A stretch of DNA of 11,675 bases from a bacterium (GTDB lineage: Bacteria > Patescibacteriota > Minisyncoccia > JACQLN01), in NCBI GenBank assembly GCA_030697855.1, contig JAUYOU010000028.1, positions 1 to 11,675 on the forward strand, given 5' to 3'. The translations under genes were made by a program, and so were the position numbers. Shown here in pieces: positions 6,583 through 11,675 of the stretch (the stretch's first letter is position 1; each line of letters starts with the position of its first letter). A model generated the notes under the pieces. That model was not told the origin of the DNA and ran no database searches. It was given only the letters and a program-made list of their open reading frames with translations.

Positions 6583-7119
6583 ATGAATCTTAAATCTTGT
6601 ATCTCAAATCTCAAATCAGGATTCTCTCTGGTAGAAGCTATTGTTGCGATTGGTGTAATTTCTGTTGGTTTTGTCGGCTCCCTTGTTTTAATTTCTAAAA
6701 GTTCTGCCCAAGCTTCGGTTTTAAAAGATCGTGTGGTGGCAGCACATTTAGCAGCCGAGGGGATCGAAGTTGTTCGTAATATTAGAGATACAAATTATTT
6801 AAAAGGCTCGCCTTGGTTAACAGATATCCCAGACACAACTTCTGGTATAGTCGATTACGATAGTGATTCAGTGGACGATTCCGACACTAGTGATTCTAGA
6901 AAGTGTATGAACTGGGATGGTAATGCTTATAAACACGCAGCCTCGCCTTCGTATGCTTGTAGTACTTCTTTTAAAAGCCATTTAGAAATTACAACTAAAA
7001 CCGAAACTATATCCGGAAATAATATAAGTTATTTAGAAATCAAAAGCATTGTGGAATGGAAGGAAAAAGCCTTAAACCAAAGTTTAACAGTTATAGAGCA
7101 TTTATATGATTGGAAATAA
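6583..7119 (+). CDS. Minor pilin, PilV/GspI-like
   Basis: A 178-residue prepilin-like protein with leader cleaved after Gly13, mature FSLVEAIVAIGVISVG and Glu18 at +5. The motif AAHLAAEGIEVVRNIRD (53-69) is typical of PilV/GspI-type minor pilins. It has an Asp/Ser-rich stretch (about 91-105) and two cysteines (108 and 126). The start lies one base after the preceding stop, and the last 14 bases overlap the next gene. Most of the leader is encoded by a degenerate heptanucleotide array (6587-6617), and a change of one unit would shift the frame. It probably acts in the pilus tip complex. Confidence 0.85.
   Translation: MNLKSCISNLKSGFSLVEAIVAIGVISVGFVGSLVLISKSSAQASVLKDRVVAAHLAAEGIEVVRNIRDTNYLKGSPWLTDIPDTTSGIVDYDSDSVDDSDTSDSRKCMNWDGNAYKHAASPSYACSTSFKSHLEITTKTETISGNNISYLEIKSIVEWKEKALNQSLTVIEHLYDWK
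6587..6617 (+). repeat. Heptanucleotide tandem array in the PilV-like leader
   Basis: Four units, ATCTTAA, ATCTTGT, ATCTCAA and ATCTCAA, plus a partial ATC begin one codon after the ATG and encode most of the cleaved leader peptide. Unit length seven is not a multiple of three, so gain or loss of one unit would break the reading frame. Confidence 0.75.
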
Positions 7120-7654
7120 TAATAAAAATTTTCAATTTCCAATTTTCAATTTCCAAAAATCAAAAGGGTTTACTTTGATAGAGTTAATTGTGGCTATGGC
7201 TGTTTTTTCTACAGTGGTTACGATAGTCAGTTCTATTTTTGTAAGTACAATGGGTTCACAAAGAAAAAATGTTAATCAGCAAGAAGTTTTAGAGAACGCT
7301 CGTTATGTTTTAGAAATAATGGCGCGATCCATAAGGCAAAGCACTGTTCAAACAACAGATGGTACTAGTTCTGTGCTTGCTATAAATCATCCTGTTAAAG
7401 GTTTAATAACTTACCAATTAGATAGCGATCAAATTAAAGAAAGTACAGGTGTTAATCCAGCTTTAGCTTTAAGTTCTAGCGAAGTTATTATAGATAAGTT
7501 AAGTTTTATTGTTCAGGGAAATAGCTTATCGGATAATGCTCAACCCAGAGTAGTTATAGTTGTTTCGTTAAGAAATACAGAGGTTGGTGCGAATATTGCT
7601 AGTTCGATTAATTTACAAACAACAGTAACTCCACGTAATTTGCAAATACAATAA
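7106..7654 (+). CDS. Minor pilin, PilW/GspJ-like
   Basis: A 182-residue prepilin-like protein with an unusually long 20- to 21-residue leader, cleavage after Gly21, mature FTLIELIVAMAVFS and Glu26 at +5. ENARYVLEIMARSIRQS (63-79) is the conserved helix of PilW/GspJ-type proteins, which contain the PilW or prepilin-type cleavage/methylation domain. The C-terminal part is predicted beta-rich, ends in TVTPRNLQIQ, and has no cysteines. It overlaps the preceding gene by 14 bases and shares one base with the next start (TAATG), so translational coupling is likely on both sides. The leader includes four heptamer units (7129-7156). Confidence 0.87.
   Translation: MIGNNNKNFQFPIFNFQKSKGFTLIELIVAMAVFSTVVTIVSSIFVSTMGSQRKNVNQQEVLENARYVLEIMARSIRQSTVQTTDGTSSVLAINHPVKGLITYQLDSDQIKESTGVNPALALSSSEVIIDKLSFIVQGNSLSDNAQPRVVIVVSLRNTEVGANIASSINLQTTVTPRNLQIQ
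7129..7156 (+). repeat. 14-bp perfect tandem duplication (four heptamers) in the PilW-like leader
   Basis: TTTTCAATTTCCAA occurs twice in a row without mismatch (7129-7142, 7143-7156). It can be read as four heptamers alternating TTTTCAA and TTTCCAA. The array codes for leader residues about 8-17, upstream of the PilD cleavage site. Perfect identity suggests recent expansion. Confidence 0.9.
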
Positions 7655-8019
7655 TGAATAATCAAGGCATAGCTTTATTAATAACAATGTTGTTGTTAGG
7701 TACAATAATTTCCACAGCTCTTGGTGTTACTATTTTAACCACAAGCCAAATTAGTGTAACAAGATTAGTGGATGATTCTATTTCTGCTGTTTTTGCGGCA
7801 GATTCTGGAGCAGAAAAAATGTTTTATGCTTGCTCTGGTAAGATAAGTCCTTATCCTAGCCCAGCTAGTTTTACAAATACGGATATGGGTAATGGAGCAG
7901 GGTACACTGTTTTTATGGCAGATGCGGGCGGAACAGAAACAGATGATTGTTCCGATTCTATAATAAAAAGCACAGGAAGTAGGGGTTCGGTGCAAAGATC
8001 TTTTCAGGCCTCTTACTAA
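7654..8019 (+). CDS. Minor pilin, PilX-like
   Basis: A 121-residue protein with a very short leader MNNQG followed by the hydrophobic segment IALLITMLLLGTIISTALGV (6-25). This resembles the PilX N-terminal domain, in which the usual Glu at +5 is absent; here +5 is Ile. SAVFAADSGAEKMFYAC (43-59) matches the conserved A-x-x-GxE region of PilX/GspK-type proteins. Two cysteines (59 and 98) could pair. The protein is shorter than many PilX proteins. Its ATG overlaps the preceding stop as TAATG. It is the last gene of the pilus unit, and a terminator follows ten bases downstream. As with GspK, missing Glu5 suits a tip-initiating subunit; that role is inferred. Confidence 0.82.
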   Translation: MNNQGIALLITMLLLGTIISTALGVTILTTSQISVTRLVDDSISAVFAADSGAEKMFYACSGKISPYPSPASFTNTDMGNGAGYTVFMADAGGTETDDCSDSIIKSTGSRGSVQRSFQASY

Positions 8020-8028
8020 ATTTTATGC

Positions 8029-8065
8029 ATAGCACTCATATTAAAAAGGGTGCTATTTTTGTTTT
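8029..8065 (+). terminator. Intrinsic terminator ending the minor pilin unit
   Basis: ATAGCACTC (8029-8037) pairs with GGGTGCTAT (8048-8056), nine pairs including one G-U, around a ten-base A-rich loop. It runs into TTTTTGTTTT. It lies between the PilX-like gene and ligA. Confidence 0.85.
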
Positions 8066-8069
8066 GGTT

Positions 8070-8078
8070 TGCTATATT
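8070..8078 (+). promoter_or_regulatory. Extended -10 promoter of ligA
   Basis: TGCTATATT is an extended -10 element (TGn plus TATATT, 5/6 to consensus) placed 13 bases before the ligA ATG. That would leave a leader of only about seven bases. It lies directly downstream of the terminator U-tract. No clear -35 is visible. Confidence 0.55.
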
Positions 8079-8091
8079 AGTAGTGTTAATT

Positions 8092-10131
8092 ATGGACAAA
8101 AAACAAGCAAAATTAAGGGTAGAAAAGCTTAAGGTGGAGATAAACCATCACCGGTATCTTTACCATGTTTTAGACAAACCAGAAATTTCTGATTCGGCTT
8201 GGGATAGTTTAAAACACGAACTTTCCGAATTAGAAAATAAGTTTCCAGAATTTATTACACCCGATTCCCCAACGCAACGTGTCGGTGGTAAGCCTTTACC
8301 GTTTTTTAAAAAAGTAGCTCATCGCGCACCAATGCTTTCGCTAGAAGATGTTTTTACCACAGAAGAATTCGAAGCGTGGCTTACTAGAATTTCTAAAATT
8401 GTACCAACCGATAAACTAGATTTTTTTGGAGAACTTAAGGTAGATGGTTTTGCTATGTCTTTAACTTATAAAAAAAGTGTTTTGAATATTGGTGCTACTC
8501 GTGGTGATGGTAAAACAGGTGAAGATGTAACCGAAAATATAAAAACAATTCAATCTATTCCCTTAAAATTGCGCGAACCAAAAGAATCCGAAATAAAAAA
8601 TATAGGGCTTAATGCAGATAAAGTTTTAAAACTTATTTCTAGTGGTGAAATAGAAATTAGAGGCGAAGTTTTTATGACGAAATCAGTTTTCGAAAGTATA
8701 AACAAAGAACAAAAAAAATTGGGTTTAGCAGAATATGCTAACCCTAGAAACACGGCAGCCGGCACTGTTCGCCAGTTAGACCCTTCTATTGTAGCTAAGC
8801 GCAAACTAGATTTTTTGGCTTACGGTTTAGTTACAGATCTTGGTCAAACAGAACATAATCAAGAACATTTGTTACTAAAACTTTTAGGATTTAAAACCGA
8901 TATCGAAGCCAGAGAATTAAAAAATATTAAAGACGTTACAAATTTTTGGAACGAGATTCATAAAAAAAGAGAAAAGATGGCTTGGGAAATAGATGGTTTA
9001 GTTATTTCGGTCAACAATAATCAAATTTTTTCTAAACTTGGTGTGGTGGGTAAAGCACCACGTGGAGCTGTAGCTTTTAAATTTCCTGGTATAGAAGCTA
9101 CTACAAAAGTTTTAGATATTATTATTCAAGTTGGACGCACAGGAGTTTTAACTCCAGTTGCAGTTTTAGATGAAGTAGATATTAATGGTGTAAATGTAAC
9201 CAGAGCCACGCTTCATAACGAAGATGAAATAAAAAGGCTAGACATTAGAATGGGGGACACCGTTATTGTTCAACGTGCGGGCGATGTCATTCCAGATGTA
9301 GTTAGTGTTTTAAAAAATTTACGCCCAAAAAATTCTAAAGAATTTAAATTTCCTAAAAAGTGTCCGGTTTGCGATGGCGAAGTTATTCGCCAAGAAGGGG
9401 AAGCTGCGCATAAATGTATAAATAAAAAATGTTCGGCTAAACACAGAGAAGGCTTGTATCATTTTGTTTCTAAAAAAGCCTTTAACATTGTAGGCTTAGG
9501 GCCGGAAATAATAGATAAACTGGTAGATGAAAGTCTGGTTAAAGATTCCAGTGATATTTTTAAATTAGAACCAAAACATCTTTTGGGTTTAGAGGGATTC
9601 GCCGAAGTTTCGGCCAAGAAATTAGTCTCTTCCATACAAAAATCTAAAAAAATATCTTTGGCTCGTTTTATCTATGCACTCGGCATAATTCATGTTGGCG
9701 AAGAGACAGCAAATCTTCTCGCAGTGTATTTTAATAGTATTGAAAATTTAACTTTAACAAGTGAAGAAGATTTAAAGAAAGTTCCGGGTGTGGGCGAAAA
9801 GGCTGCCAAAAGTATCAAACAGTGGTTAGAAGATAAAGATAATAAAGAGTTACTAAAAAAATTAGTTAAGGAAATAGATATACAAAGTCCACCAAAGATT
9901 TCTAAAAAGTTAGCTGGTAAAACTTTTGTATTAACCGGCACATTAGAAACTTTGAGCCGCGATAGCGCCAAAGAAAAAATCCGCCTAATGGGCGGAGATA
10001 TTTCTTCTTCAGTATCAAAAGAAACTACTTATGTAGTGGCAGGGGAAAACGCAGGTTCTAAATTCGATAAAGCAGGGAAACTAGGTGTAAAAATAATTTC
10101 CGAAAAAGAATTTTTGAACCTGATGGATTGA
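8092..10131 (+). CDS. ligA: NAD-dependent DNA ligase LigA
   Basis: A 679-residue NAD+-dependent DNA ligase that seals nicks in replication and repair. Domains in order: Ia with YHVLDKPEISDSAWDSL (25-41), adenylation domain with catalytic Lys116 in ELKVDG, then RGDG (137-140) and GEVFM (191-195). The OB fold follows, a four-cysteine zinc finger (Cys424, 427, 442, 447), helix-hairpin-helix repeats (to about 590) including VPGVGEKAA (564-572), and a C-terminal BRCT domain (about 606-679). Length is typical. A GTG at 8050 in frame would add a hydrophobic extension read through the terminator and promoter; ATG 8092 matches the family start. The gene ends in TGA, and no terminator separates it from the toxin-antitoxin pair. 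Confidence 0.98.
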   Translation: MDKKQAKLRVEKLKVEINHHRYLYHVLDKPEISDSAWDSLKHELSELENKFPEFITPDSPTQRVGGKPLPFFKKVAHRAPMLSLEDVFTTEEFEAWLTRISKIVPTDKLDFFGELKVDGFAMSLTYKKSVLNIGATRGDGKTGEDVTENIKTIQSIPLKLREPKESEIKNIGLNADKVLKLISSGEIEIRGEVFMTKSVFESINKEQKKLGLAEYANPRNTAAGTVRQLDPSIVAKRKLDFLAYGLVTDLGQTEHNQEHLLLKLLGFKTDIEARELKNIKDVTNFWNEIHKKREKMAWEIDGLVISVNNNQIFSKLGVVGKAPRGAVAFKFPGIEATTKVLDIIIQVGRTGVLTPVAVLDEVDINGVNVTRATLHNEDEIKRLDIRMGDTVIVQRAGDVIPDVVSVLKNLRPKNSKEFKFPKKCPVCDGEVIRQEGEAAHKCINKKCSAKHREGLYHFVSKKAFNIVGLGPEIIDKLVDESLVKDSSDIFKLEPKHLLGLEGFAEVSAKKLVSSIQKSKKISLARFIYALGIIHVGEETANLLAVYFNSIENLTLTSEEDLKKVPGVGEKAAKSIKQWLEDKDNKELLKKLVKEIDIQSPPKISKKLAGKTFVLTGTLETLSRDSAKEKIRLMGGDISSSVSKETTYVVAGENAGSKFDKAGKLGVKIISEKEFLNLMD

Positions 10132-10157
10132 CTTGCATATCATATATGATATATACT
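10128..10157 (+). promoter_or_regulatory. Promoter of the toxin-antitoxin operon
   Basis: A -35 TTGACT (10128-10133, 5/6) overlaps the ligA stop codon. Two -10 registers are possible: TATACT (10152-10157, 18-base spacer), or TATATA (10150-10155) preceded by TGA as an extended -10. Either places transcription start at or within a few bases of the ATG at 10162, so the mRNA is probably leaderless. Confidence 0.65.
10137..10152. promoter_or_regulatory. Perfect 16-bp palindrome, probable antitoxin operator
   Basis: ATATCATATATGATAT reads identically on both strands and lies between the -35 and -10 of the toxin-antitoxin promoter. HigA-type antitoxins are known to bind palindromes in their own promoter as dimers, so a bound dimer here would block RNA polymerase. 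The site is AT-rich, and chance palindromes are commoner in such DNA, but its placement is apt. Confidence 0.6.
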
Positions 10158-10161
10158 TTCT

Positions 10162-10524
10162 ATGTTAGAATATAAGGTTAAATTTTATCGGGATAGTTTG
10201 AATGGCAAAGAACCTATTCTGGAATATATTGATAAATTGGATATTAAGAATAAAGCCAAGGTTCTTAAATATATTGATTTTTTAAGAGAACACGAAGGCT
10301 ATTTGGATGAACCCTATTCTAAACACATTACAGGCAAGATAAGAGAATTAAGAGTTGATTTTGCTAGAAACAGACATAGGATTTTCTATTTTACTTTTGT
10401 GGGAAAGAAAATTATTTTATTGCACGTCTTTTTAAAGAAAACAAATAAAACGCCTTTATCGGAAATAAAAAAGGCAACTGAAAATTATAAGGATGTTATA
10501 AATAACCTAAATTTATATGAATAA
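10162..10524 (+). CDS. higB: HigB/RelE-superfamily toxin (Gp49-like, DUF891)
   Basis: A 120-residue protein resembling the phage-Gp49-like HigB toxins, ribosome-dependent mRNA interferases of the RelE superfamily. Visible family features are an N-terminal strand KVKFYRD, the helix PILEYIDKL, then GKIRELRVDFARNRHRIFYF (58-77) and the C-terminal ILLHVFLKKTNKTPLSEI (85-102), the characteristic HxFxKKTxKTP block. Basic residues Arg61, Arg64, Arg70, Arg71 and Arg73 and the Lys92/Lys93 pair are candidates for RNA binding and catalysis. The toxin comes first, as is usual for HigBA, and overlaps the antitoxin by eight bases. Base composition matches the surroundings. Activity is inferred from family membership. 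Confidence 0.9.
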   Translation: MLEYKVKFYRDSLNGKEPILEYIDKLDIKNKAKVLKYIDFLREHEGYLDEPYSKHITGKIRELRVDFARNRHRIFYFTFVGKKIILLHVFLKKTNKTPLSEIKKATENYKDVINNLNLYE

Positions 10525-10816
10525 AAAAAATAAAATATCGAAAGCTACAGATTTTGGTGAATATCTAAAAGGGCAGTTAAAAGATGGAGAACTAAGAAAA
10601 CATTATCGTTCTTACGGTAAACAACTTGAAATTGCTTACCAGATTTTGCAGTTACGCATAAAAAATAATATTTCTCAAGAAGAATTTGCTAAAAGGATTG
10701 GTACTACTCAAAGCAATATAGCTAGAATGGAAAGTGGTAGCCAAAACTTTACCATAGAGATGTTAGATAAAGTGGCCGAAACTTTTAATAAAAAATTGCA
10801 GATTTTAATTAAATAG
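10517..10816 (+). CDS. higA: HigA-type antitoxin, XRE-family HTH
   Basis: A 99-residue protein with a C-terminal Cro/CI helix-turn-helix, ISQEEFAKRIGTTQSNIARMESG (about 52-74), followed by the helix FTIEMLDKVAETFNKKLQILI typical of HigA antitoxins. The N-terminal half (1-45) is charged and probably wraps the toxin. The start overlaps the toxin gene by eight bases, giving coupled translation. The HTH would bind the palindrome in the promoter upstream of the toxin gene and repress the operon, with the toxin as possible co-repressor. No clear terminator follows directly; several palindromes lie downstream. Confidence 0.92.
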   Translation: MNKKNKISKATDFGEYLKGQLKDGELRKHYRSYGKQLEIAYQILQLRIKNNISQEEFAKRIGTTQSNIARMESGSQNFTIEMLDKVAETFNKKLQILIK

Positions 10817-10827
10817 TCGTTAGAGTA

Positions 10828-10856
10828 ACCCTTCGACTCGCGGACTCACTCAGGGT
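10828..10856. repeat. REP-like palindromic fragment
   Basis: ACCCT (10828-10832) and AGGGT (10852-10856) bracket a GC-rich segment that includes TCGACTCG and ACTCACTC. It resembles the dispersed CCCTTCGAC...CTCAGGG type of palindrome seen in many bacterial genomes. The inner part pairs poorly here. It is the first of three palindromes packed into the 148-base gap 10817-10964, which holds no gene. Confidence 0.4.
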
Positions 10857-10917
10857 ATTTTAGCTTCTATTAGATAACCTCGTCGCGCAGAGCGACGAGA
10901 CAGCGAAAGCTAAAATA
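10856..10917. repeat. Nested double palindrome between higA and the - strand gene
   Basis: The outer arms TATTTTAGCTT (10856-10866) and 10907-10917 are perfect 11-base inverted repeats. Inside them CTCGTCGC (10879-10886) pairs perfectly with GCGACGAG (10892-10899) around a five-base loop. The outer-arm region TTAGCTTCTATTAG closely resembles TTAGCTTCATTAG at 1278-1290, so this may be a distant relative of the structured repeats around the response regulator. On the + strand the distal arm is followed only by A residues, so it is not a + strand terminator. Confidence 0.7.
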
Positions 10918-10946
10918 AAAATCCCAGCGGCGCGTTGGCCGCTGGG
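10912..10946 (-). terminator. Intrinsic terminator of the - strand gene
   Basis: A nine-base GC-rich stem CCCAGCGGC (10923-10931) / GCCGCTGGG (10938-10946) with a six-base loop. Read on the - strand it is followed by ATTTTTATTTT (complement of 10912-10922). It lies 18 bases beyond the stop codon of the - strand gene. Confidence 0.9.
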
Positions 10947-10964
10947 GTGTGTAGGATAGCTCGA

Positions 10965-11315
10965 CTATGGGCTGGAAGCTTGAAGTACAGCAGGTGAGAG
11001 ATTCTCAACCATCTGTATCAGTTTGCTCATATCTTCTTGAAATTTTGGCGGAGTGTGCTTCAGCTTGTCTTCCCGGAGTAACTCGAGCAAATCAGCCGAA
11101 TCCTTTTGAGTAGAATCGCCATCAGCTTGAATGGCCTCGCAGGCGATTTCCACATGTCGCCGATATTCCTCCTGATTCTCTTGGCTGGATGCCCATGTGT
11201 ATGGGGCTCTGTTTTCCATGCAGCAGAGAATGACGGACACAGCACCCCTAATGAACTCACCTTCAGGGGTTTTGATTCTACCTTCTGCCCATTGGTCGAC
11301 ATCTTTTCTGGCCAT
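10965..11315 (-). CDS. Hypothetical protein, GC-richer orphan unit
   Basis: I do not recognise this 116-residue protein. It is soluble-looking, with no signal peptide or membrane segment. It has a Trp/Gly-containing N-terminus (Trp9, TPEGEFIRGA at 16-25), adjacent Cys31/Cys32, a central charged helix NQEEYRRHVEIACEAIQ (47-63), and a second helical half ending in PAVLQASSP. The coding assignment is backed by a complete expression unit: a TTGACA promoter, the Shine-Dalgarno AAAAGGAGG five bases from the ATG, and a terminator. It is the only - strand gene here, the only one with a Shine-Dalgarno, and its region is about 48% GC by hand count (10981-11340), well above its neighbours. It is probably horizontally acquired. 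A + strand ORF opposite it (11106-11351) lacks all of these signals. Confidence 0.75.
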   Translation of the reverse strand: MARKDVDQWAEGRIKTPEGEFIRGAVSVILCCMENRAPYTWASSQENQEEYRRHVEIACEAIQADGDSTQKDSADLLELLREDKLKHTPPKFQEDMSKLIQMVENLSPAVLQASSP

Positions 11316-11320
11316 ACTGT

Positions 11321-11329
11321 CCTCCTTTT
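11321..11329 (-). promoter_or_regulatory. Consensus Shine-Dalgarno of the - strand gene
   Basis: On the - strand AAAAGGAGG lies five bases upstream of the ATG and fixes the start at 11315. No other gene start visible in the window has a comparable motif, which makes it a marker of different origin. Confidence 0.85.
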
Positions 11330-11353
11330 AGGTTTGAGTGTACTGATGTAAAC

Positions 11354-11381
11354 AATATCAACGATACTATAGATTTGTCAA
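11354..11381 (-). promoter_or_regulatory. Promoter of the - strand gene
   Basis: On the - strand a perfect -35 TTGACA (complement of 11376-11381) is separated by 16 bases from GATATT (complement of 11354-11359, 4/6 to the -10 consensus). This gives a 5' leader of roughly 30-35 bases, which contains the Shine-Dalgarno. Confidence 0.6.
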
Positions 11382-11402
11382 GTTTCGGGTATGTATTAAA
11401 CT

Positions 11403-11411
11403 TGCTATTAT
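11403..11411 (+). promoter_or_regulatory. Extended -10 promoter of gatC (likely leaderless)
   Basis: TGCTATTAT is an extended -10 element (TGn plus TATTAT, 5/6). It ends six bases before the gatC ATG, so transcription would begin at or next to the A of the start codon. It lies about 22 bases from the divergent promoter of the - strand gene. Confidence 0.6.
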
Positions 11412-11417
11412 AAACCT

Positions 11418-11675
11418 ATGATTTCTAAAGAAGAAGTTAAAAAGATCGCGCAATTAGCCAGAATAGAAATTTCCGAAGACCAAGTAGAAAAATACCAAGC
11501 CGAGCTTTCGGCTATTTTGGATTTTGTTGGTGAACTTTCAAAAGCAAATACTAAAGGTGTAGAACCCATTAGGCAAATAACTGGTTTAGAAAGTATTTTT
11601 AAAAAACACGAAGACAGAGGTCTGTTAGGTCAAAACGATGGAAAAAGTTTAGTAAACCAAGCTCCGGAACACAAA
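11418..11675 (+). CDS. gatC: Asp-tRNA(Asn)/Glu-tRNA(Gln) amidotransferase subunit C (3' partial)
   Basis: The first 86 codons of GatC, cut by the window end; the family is usually about 95-100 residues, so only a little is missing. It starts MISKEEVKKIAQLARIEIS, the conserved GatC N-terminal helix, followed by a second helix (about 20-42) and GVEPIRQITG (47-56), the segment that threads between GatA and GatB in the known complex. The enzyme amidates misacylated Glu-tRNA(Gln) and/or Asp-tRNA(Asn) in bacteria lacking GlnRS or AsnRS. gatA and gatB would be expected to the right but are not visible. The ATG directly follows an extended -10, with no Shine-Dalgarno. Confidence 0.93.
   Translation, partial: MISKEEVKKIAQLARIEISEDQVEKYQAELSAILDFVGELSKANTKGVEPIRQITGLESIFKKHEDRGLLGQNDGKSLVNQAPEHK

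Noticed and set aside
8050..8091. GTG start at 8050 giving LigA a hydrophobic N-terminal segment
   Set aside because: The extra codons are read from the terminator U-tract and promoter; LigA is cytosolic and its conserved N-terminus begins at ATG 8092.
11106..11351. + strand ORF of 81 codons with a hydrophobic stretch, opposite the - strand gene
   Set aside because: It has no ribosome binding site, promoter or terminator in its direction, while the opposite strand has all three.
1..11675. CRISPR array, tRNA, rRNA, integrase or transposase
   Set aside because: I saw no spaced repeat array, no cloverleaf-like segment and no recombinase motifs on either strand.

Overview
The window looks like a chromosomal segment of a bacterium of the Candidate Phyla Radiation (Patescibacteria, Parcubacteria-like). 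Reasons: very AT-rich DNA, almost no Shine-Dalgarno sequences, tightly packed or overlapping genes, and the pilus gene order and sequence style typical of these small-genome bacteria. This placement is inferred from gene content and style, not from a phylogenetic marker. The genetic code appears standard: ligA ends in TGA, which argues against the lineages that read TGA as glycine.

Layout. Positions 1-8019 hold a type IV pilus locus on the + strand. It contains the extension ATPase PilB (5' end cut off by the window), a stand-alone CheY-like response regulator, the retraction ATPase PilT, the platform protein PilC, two tandem paralogous pilins, the prepilin peptidase PilD, and four minor pilins or pseudopilins (FimT/GspH-like, PilV-like, PilW-like, PilX-like). 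A strong terminator at about 5258-5292 splits the locus after the pilins. PilD and the minor pilins form a second unit of overlapping genes, with its own extended -10 promoter, ending at a terminator at about 8029-8065. PilB and PilT would power growth and retraction through PilC, PilD would cleave and methylate all six prepilins, and the response regulator probably connects a sensory input to the motors.

Positions 8092-10131 encode NAD-dependent DNA ligase LigA. A HigB/HigA-type toxin-antitoxin pair follows (10162-10816). Its promoter overlaps the ligA stop codon and contains a perfect 16-bp palindrome, a likely autoregulatory operator. Positions 10817-10964 hold a cluster of palindromes and no gene. 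A GC-richer gene of unknown function lies on the - strand (10965-11315) as a self-contained unit with promoter, strong Shine-Dalgarno and terminator, and looks foreign. The window ends inside gatC (11418 onward), the small subunit of the Asp-tRNA(Asn)/Glu-tRNA(Gln) amidotransferase.

The least ordinary signals are non-coding. Two related structured repeats flank the response regulator gene. Heptanucleotide tandem arrays sit at three gene starts, two of them inside prepilin leader codons. Two abutting inverted repeats fill the pilT-pilC gap. Several genes have extended -10 promoters so close to the start codon that leaderless mRNAs are likely.
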